Assembly: GCA_026015225.1 (NCBI GenBank) | Contig: JAOZGV010000023.1 | Coordinates: 1 to 9,216, forward strand | DNA: 9,216 bases | DNA from: Candidatus Bathyarchaeota archaeon | GTDB lineage: Archaea; Thermoproteota; Bathyarchaeia; 40CM-2-53-6; RBG-13-38-9 | Reading direction: 5' to 3' | Shown here: piece after piece, positions 6,317 through 9,216 of the stretch | Layout: the number at the start of each line of letters is the position of its first letter | Numbering within the stretch: position 1 is the first letter of the stretch | The notes under the pieces: model-generated | The model's database searches: none | What the model was told of the DNA's origin: nothing | The model's input: the letters and a program-made list of their open reading frames with translations, nothing else | Translations under genes and position numbers: made by a program

Positions 6317-7471
6317 ATGTCAATTAAGGTTGCTGTCGTTGGAACCGGATTAATGGGTCGAGGCATAATATCAGCCCTTAAAAAATTAACAGATATAGAA
6401 GTAGTGGCAATTGCAGATATTGACTTAAATGCATTAGAAAGGGCCAAGCCTTACTTGCCAAAGAGAGCTCTGGTCTCGATTAATGCAATGGATGTTTTTA
6501 AAAGGAAGCCAGATGTATTGATCGAGGCAACCTCCACCATTCATGAAGCCGCTTATTTAGTAATTCAAGCTATTAAACATGGAACTCATATTGTTTTGCT
6601 GAACAGTCAAGTTGATCAATTATTTGGACGTTTGCTAGCTAAAAAAGCTGAAGCCAAAGGCGTCATTTATTCTTCTGACGCTGGAGACCAACATGGTGTT
6701 TTGGCAAGAATAATAAAAAAGATACGCAATATGGGTTTTGAAATTGTTTTGGCTGGAAATAATAAAGGATTCTTAAATCGGTATGCGAATTCAGAATCGA
6801 TAAAAAAAGAAGCTGCAAAACGCCGCCTATCATTGAGACAATGTATAGCTTTTTCTGATGGTACTAAACTAGCAATTGAGATGGCTTTAGTTGCAAATGC
6901 GTTTGGATTAAATCTTCTACATTCAGGAATGACTGGTCCAATGGTTGAAAATGTCGAGGATGCATTAAAGGTATTTGACCTTCACCGTGCGCGCAAACTT
7001 GGGGGGGTTGTTGATTATGTTCTTGGAGCCAAACCAGGAGGTAGTGTATTCGTGATAACTTATGCAGAAGATGCAGAGGACCAATTTTACATGAATTATT
7101 ATAAAATGGGCGAAGGTCCATATTACCTTTTTATTCGACCATATCATCTTTGCCATTTTGAAACGCCTTTAGCAATTAGAAGAATTATGGATTACAGTGA
7201 ACCAATCCTTGTTCAAAAAAAGAGATTTTTGGAGGTTGGGTGCAGGGCGAAGAAAGATCTTCAACGAGGAATAAAACTTGAAGGTTTTGGAGGGAATCAT
7301 TTATACGGAGTTTTAGAGAAACTAGGTAATTTGCCAATTGGATTGGCTGAAGATGTTATTCTTTTAACACCTAAAAAGAAAGATGAGATAATTTCTTGGA
7401 ATGATGTAAAATTTCTAAAAGATGATTTTCGTCTAGAACTTTGGGAAGAACAAACCAGATTGGAAAAGTAG
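6317..7471 (+). CDS. SAF-domain NAD(P)-dependent oxidoreductase, homoserine dehydrogenase-like / DRL-related
   Basis: A 384-residue cytoplasmic enzyme. The N-terminal Rossmann fold starts with VVGTGLMGRG (7-16); acidic D34/D36 after strand two suggest an NAD(H) preference. Features shared with the predicted homoserine dehydrogenase family (COG4091) are SSDAGDQHGV (119-128), AGNNKG (146-151), SDGTKLAIEMA (180-190), GGVVDYVLGAKPGGSVF (229-245) and YKMGEGPYYLFIRPYHLCHFETP (262-284). The C-terminal part (about 335-365, LPIGLAEDVILLTP then IISWNDVKF) is a SAF-like domain. As I recall, the family includes the DRL/DXR-II reductoisomerase of Brucella and several uncharacterised sugar-cluster proteins. 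Most archaea make isoprenoids by the mevalonate route, so a DXP reductoisomerase role is unlikely; modification of a sugar or of a nucleotide-sugar intermediate is an inference from the adjacent rml genes. A run of seven G (7001-7007) sits in the GGV codons without breaking the frame. Confidence 0.78.
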   Translation: MSIKVAVVGTGLMGRGIISALKKLTDIEVVAIADIDLNALERAKPYLPKRALVSINAMDVFKRKPDVLIEATSTIHEAAYLVIQAIKHGTHIVLLNSQVDQLFGRLLAKKAEAKGVIYSSDAGDQHGVLARIIKKIRNMGFEIVLAGNNKGFLNRYANSESIKKEAAKRRLSLRQCIAFSDGTKLAIEMALVANAFGLNLLHSGMTGPMVENVEDALKVFDLHRARKLGGVVDYVLGAKPGGSVFVITYAEDAEDQFYMNYYKMGEGPYYLFIRPYHLCHFETPLAIRRIMDYSEPILVQKKRFLEVGCRAKKDLQRGIKLEGFGGNHLYGVLEKLGNLPIGLAEDVILLTPKKKDEIISWNDVKFLKDDFRLELWEEQTRLEK

Positions 7472-7621
7472 AGCGAGTTCAAATTATAGACATATTCCCT
7501 AAAAATCTAATAAGCGTTATTTCGATCTATCAGATGATACTCCCGCATAATATTTTTGATTCTACATTATATACATGGTCATTATTGATATTGTAATTTC
7601 AATCTAAAAATGATCATTGTA
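7472..7621. terminator. Convergent intergenic region with possible terminator T tracts
   Basis: These 150 bp separate two genes that run toward each other. A plus-strand TTTTT at 7553-7557 and a minus-strand TTTTT (AAAAA at 7606-7610) could act as archaeal U-tract terminators for each direction. AATGATCATT (7609-7618) is a short palindrome. No GC-rich hairpin is present, and the tracts are short for an AT-rich genome. Confidence 0.22.
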
Positions 7622-8746
7622 TTATTGGCAATGGTCACTGAACTTTTGTGATTGACTGTGTTCAAATAAAATATTAATTATATCCCTTAATTTTGCAAGC
7701 TTGACGGGCTGATACCTTTTTATTCGAAGGTACATGCTTTTTAAAATCTCTTCTTCATTCTGGATTCTGCAAGTTTGTATTCTTAATCTCTGTGCATAAG
7801 TATCTTTGAACTGGAATAAATTCCAAATGATCGCCTTTATTATAGCTATTGATTTTTCTGGTTCCAAGATACCGAATCCTGCAATTATAATTAGACTAAA
7901 GAGCAAATAATTTTTCAGAGCCCAGTATAAAGACGTACTGCAATTTTTTAGGATCGCTCTTAAAAGATTTCTATGGCAGAGGAATAATCTCCAAGCTTTA
8001 AATGTCATGATCCCACTAGTACCGGAGCGATAATGAGCAATCCTAACATCTGGAGCATACTTTATCTTATATTTCATAAGTTTGAGTCTCCAAGAAAAAT
8101 CAGCGTCCTCGAAATACATGAAAAATTTTTCATCGAAACCGCCGAGAGCCATAACAATATCTCTTTTTAATAGTGTCGCGCCTCCACAGATGGAAAAGGG
8201 TTCAAAGTCCCGATGATCGTATTGTCCTTGATCAAGTTCTCCTAGACCTATATCAACAAAACCACGCCAAAAAGGAATTCCCATTCCCCCGACAGAATCT
8301 AGCTTCGAATGGTCTTTCATAGAGACCATTTTACAAGCTATTGCAGCTATCGTTTCATCCTTGATTGCAACTTTTATCGAATTTTCAATCCAATTCGAGT
8401 CTAAAATTTCAGTATCGTTATTTAATAAAAAAATATATTCAGCATCAACCATACCGATTGCTCGGTTACAAGCAGCTCCAAAACCTAAATTCATTTTATA
8501 ACGAATGACTTTAACCCATGGGTAATTTGCTTTAACATAGTCTACTGAGTTGTCGATACTACAATTATCGAGTAAGTAGACATCAAAATTTGGATAGTTG
8601 GTTTTAACTATGCTAGACAAGCACTTATCTAACCATTTGAGCCCATTATAATTAATTACCATAATTGAAACTTTTGGGACATCCGCCAAGGTTGATACCA
8701 GCGCCCTAAATGAAAGTAAATAGCTTATTGTCCAATATTTTTCCAC
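7622..8746 (-). CDS. Family 2 glycosyltransferase, WbbL-like, probable rhamnosyltransferase
   Basis: A 374-residue GT-A enzyme acting at the cytoplasmic membrane face. The fold begins at VSIMVINYNG (26-35), followed by LDNCSIDNSVDYV (59-71), NLGFGAACNRAI (86-97), the metal-binding FLLNNDTEI (106-114, D111 in the DxD position), CGGATLLKRD (187-196), GGFDEKFFMYFEDADFSWR (202-220) with the acidic ED pair, and a late histidine (H238). These are typical of GT2 rhamnosyltransferases. A hydrophobic stretch at about 279-294 may anchor it. The rml genes nearby would supply dTDP-L-rhamnose; that link is inference. The GTG start gives about 24 residues before the usual opening strand and has no clear ribosome site, so it could be leaderless or start at TTG 8689, which shortens the extension to about five residues. 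It is convergent with the oxidoreductase gene. Confidence 0.85.
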   Translation of the reverse strand: MEKYWTISYLLSFRALVSTLADVPKVSIMVINYNGLKWLDKCLSSIVKTNYPNFDVYLLDNCSIDNSVDYVKANYPWVKVIRYKMNLGFGAACNRAIGMVDAEYIFLLNNDTEILDSNWIENSIKVAIKDETIAAIACKMVSMKDHSKLDSVGGMGIPFWRGFVDIGLGELDQGQYDHRDFEPFSICGGATLLKRDIVMALGGFDEKFFMYFEDADFSWRLKLMKYKIKYAPDVRIAHYRSGTSGIMTFKAWRLFLCHRNLLRAILKNCSTSLYWALKNYLLFSLIIIAGFGILEPEKSIAIIKAIIWNLFQFKDTYAQRLRIQTCRIQNEEEILKSMYLRIKRYQPVKLAKLRDIINILFEHSQSQKFSDHCQ

Positions 8747-8999
8747 ACGTTAATTAAGATTAGGTAGCCATCACTAATTTATTTTTTAATAGGCATTATA
8801 AAATTGACAATTTTTTTATTTTATTCTCTATATCCATAAGAAAAAAATTTGAATTTTTACTCCTATGTAAGCTTACGCTAAATCAGACCGCACGCGCTAA
8901 AAATAATTTAAGAAAGTTTATAGAAGTTGTGATATTTACTGAGGTCGATAATTCGGAATAGAAAAAATAATTGTAATTTTTAAGTTATTTTTTATGTAC
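8747..8999. other. 253-bp AT-rich intergenic region upstream of the GT2 gene
   Basis: No gene of credible length is seen on either strand. It contains the GC-rich word at 8888-8899, a second CGCTA at 8876-8880 (19 bp from the CGCTA at 8895-8899), the palindrome GTAAGCTTAC (8868-8877), a small AT inverted repeat ending in a minus-strand T tract (8841-8858), and AT-rich stretches near 8770-8785 that could serve as TATA box for the GT2 gene. A minus-strand T tract near 8961-8966 may end the gene at the right edge. Confidence 0.5.
8888..8899 (-). promoter_or_regulatory. GC-rich word TAGCGCGTGCGG, possible regulator site
   Basis: On the minus strand its first 11 bases, TAGCGCGTGCG, match 6253-6263 exactly. 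Unlike the other copies it is not followed by a TTTAAA element, and it lies about 140 bp before the GT2 start. This fits an operator or remote promoter element better than a core promoter. It could also belong to the gene at the right edge as a downstream element. Confidence 0.3.
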
Positions 9000-9216
9000 T
9001 TAATTTATCTTATACAACTCAAATTCATAGTCATCCCATTCAGGGCTATGCTCACCGTCTCTTACCCAAGCAACTACCTTACAGTTTCCAACACAGCTAC
9101 TGTCTGGACTCCATGTCCAAGTGTTATCGGTACTCCAATCTCTCATTATATGCCAAGTACCATCGGGCTTCCTTAACCAGTATCTATAGAGTGTCGTTGG
9201 ACCGTCTGGATCGTTT
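9000..9216 (-). CDS. C-terminal end of an extracellular beta-sandwich (Y_Y_Y / Ig-like) surface protein
   Basis: The minus strand is open from the window edge to a TAA at 9000-9002, giving the last 71 residues of a larger protein (frame starts at 9215). The pattern LYRYWLRKPDGTWHIMRDWS, then NTWTWSPDS, KVVAWVRDG and a final YEFELYKIN is that of the triple-tyrosine / Ig-like repeats common at the ends of secreted archaeal and bacterial adhesins and cell-wall proteins. Two cysteines (C41 and C45 of the visible part, CVGNC) could form a disulfide or bind metal. The stretch looks richer in G+C than the intergenic DNA around it. There is no transmembrane or sorting tail. The function of the whole protein cannot be judged from this end; being a surface protein, it could be a target of the neighbouring glycan enzymes. 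Confidence 0.65.
   Translation of the reverse strand, partial: NDPDGPTTLYRYWLRKPDGTWHIMRDWSTDNTWTWSPDSSCVGNCKVVAWVRDGEHSPEWDDYEFELYKIN

Noticed and set aside
6989..6995. CGTGCGCGC inside the oxidoreductase gene, similar to the intergenic GC word
   Set aside because: It falls in codons of a conserved stretch (HRARKLGG), has no TATA-like element after it, and is explained by coding.
6864..7156. Two minus-strand open frames of 85 and 63 aa within the oxidoreductase gene
   Set aside because: They overlap each other and conserved motifs of the plus-strand protein, so they are shadows.
8796..8837. 13-codon minus-strand frame (MDIENKIKKLSIL) in the GT2 upstream region
   Set aside because: Too short, with the nearest AGGAG about 24 nt away; expected by chance in AT-rich DNA.
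8994..9176. 60-aa open frame on the plus strand at the right edge
   Set aside because: The opposite strand reads as a recognisable Y_Y_Y/Ig-like repeat ending in a stop, which explains the region.
1..9216. tRNA, rRNA, CRISPR arrays, insertion sequences or attachment sites
   Set aside because: No cloverleaf-like stretch, regularly spaced repeats, transposase motifs or terminal inverted repeats were seen on either strand.

Overview
The window is AT-rich (roughly two thirds A+T by eye) and looks archaeal. The nucleotidyltransferase is the long archaeal RmlA with a C-terminal left-handed beta-helix. Shine-Dalgarno sites are of the GAGGT/GGTG type, starts include ATG, GTG and TTG, and TTTTAAA-like TATA elements precede genes in place of bacterial -35/-10 boxes. 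The theme is cell-surface glycan synthesis. I cannot name a species; an uncultivated euryarchaeal or TACK-type lineage is a guess only.

Layout. At the left edge two membrane glycosyltransferases of GT-C type lie back to back on the minus strand: a complete 425-aa protein (1304-2581) and, starting on the very next base, a PMT/ArnT-like protein cut by the window edge (1-1303, 434 residues visible). A 199-bp divergent intergenic region (2582-2780) separates them from a plus-strand operon with the complete dTDP-L-rhamnose pathway in the order rmlA, rmlD, rmlC, rmlB (2781-6255). Gaps are 0-10 bp or overlaps. After 61 bp carrying a likely internal promoter comes a SAF-domain NAD(P)-dependent oxidoreductase related to homoserine dehydrogenase and to the DRL reductoisomerase group (6317-7471). 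Convergent to it, on the minus strand, is a WbbL-like family 2 glycosyltransferase, probably a rhamnosyltransferase (7622-8746). At the right edge is the C-terminal end of an extracellular beta-sandwich protein (9000-9216, minus).

How the parts fit. RmlA activates glucose-1-phosphate with dTTP, RmlB dehydrates it, RmlC epimerises it and RmlD reduces it to dTDP-L-rhamnose. The GT2 enzyme is the obvious consumer on the cytoplasmic face. The two GT-C enzymes probably use lipid-phosphate sugars on the outer face of the membrane to glycosylate surface lipids, polysaccharides or S-layer proteins. The role of the SAF oxidoreductase is open; its place next to the rml genes suggests a further sugar-modifying step.

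The most unusual non-coding signal is a GC-rich word related to TAGCGCGTGCG in otherwise AT-rich intergenic DNA, at 2651-2669, 6253-6264 and 8888-8899, with a weaker relative at 2617-2630. In three of the four cases it sits directly upstream of a TTTAAA-type TATA element facing a gene. It may be an operator or an extended promoter element shared by this surface-glycan regulon.
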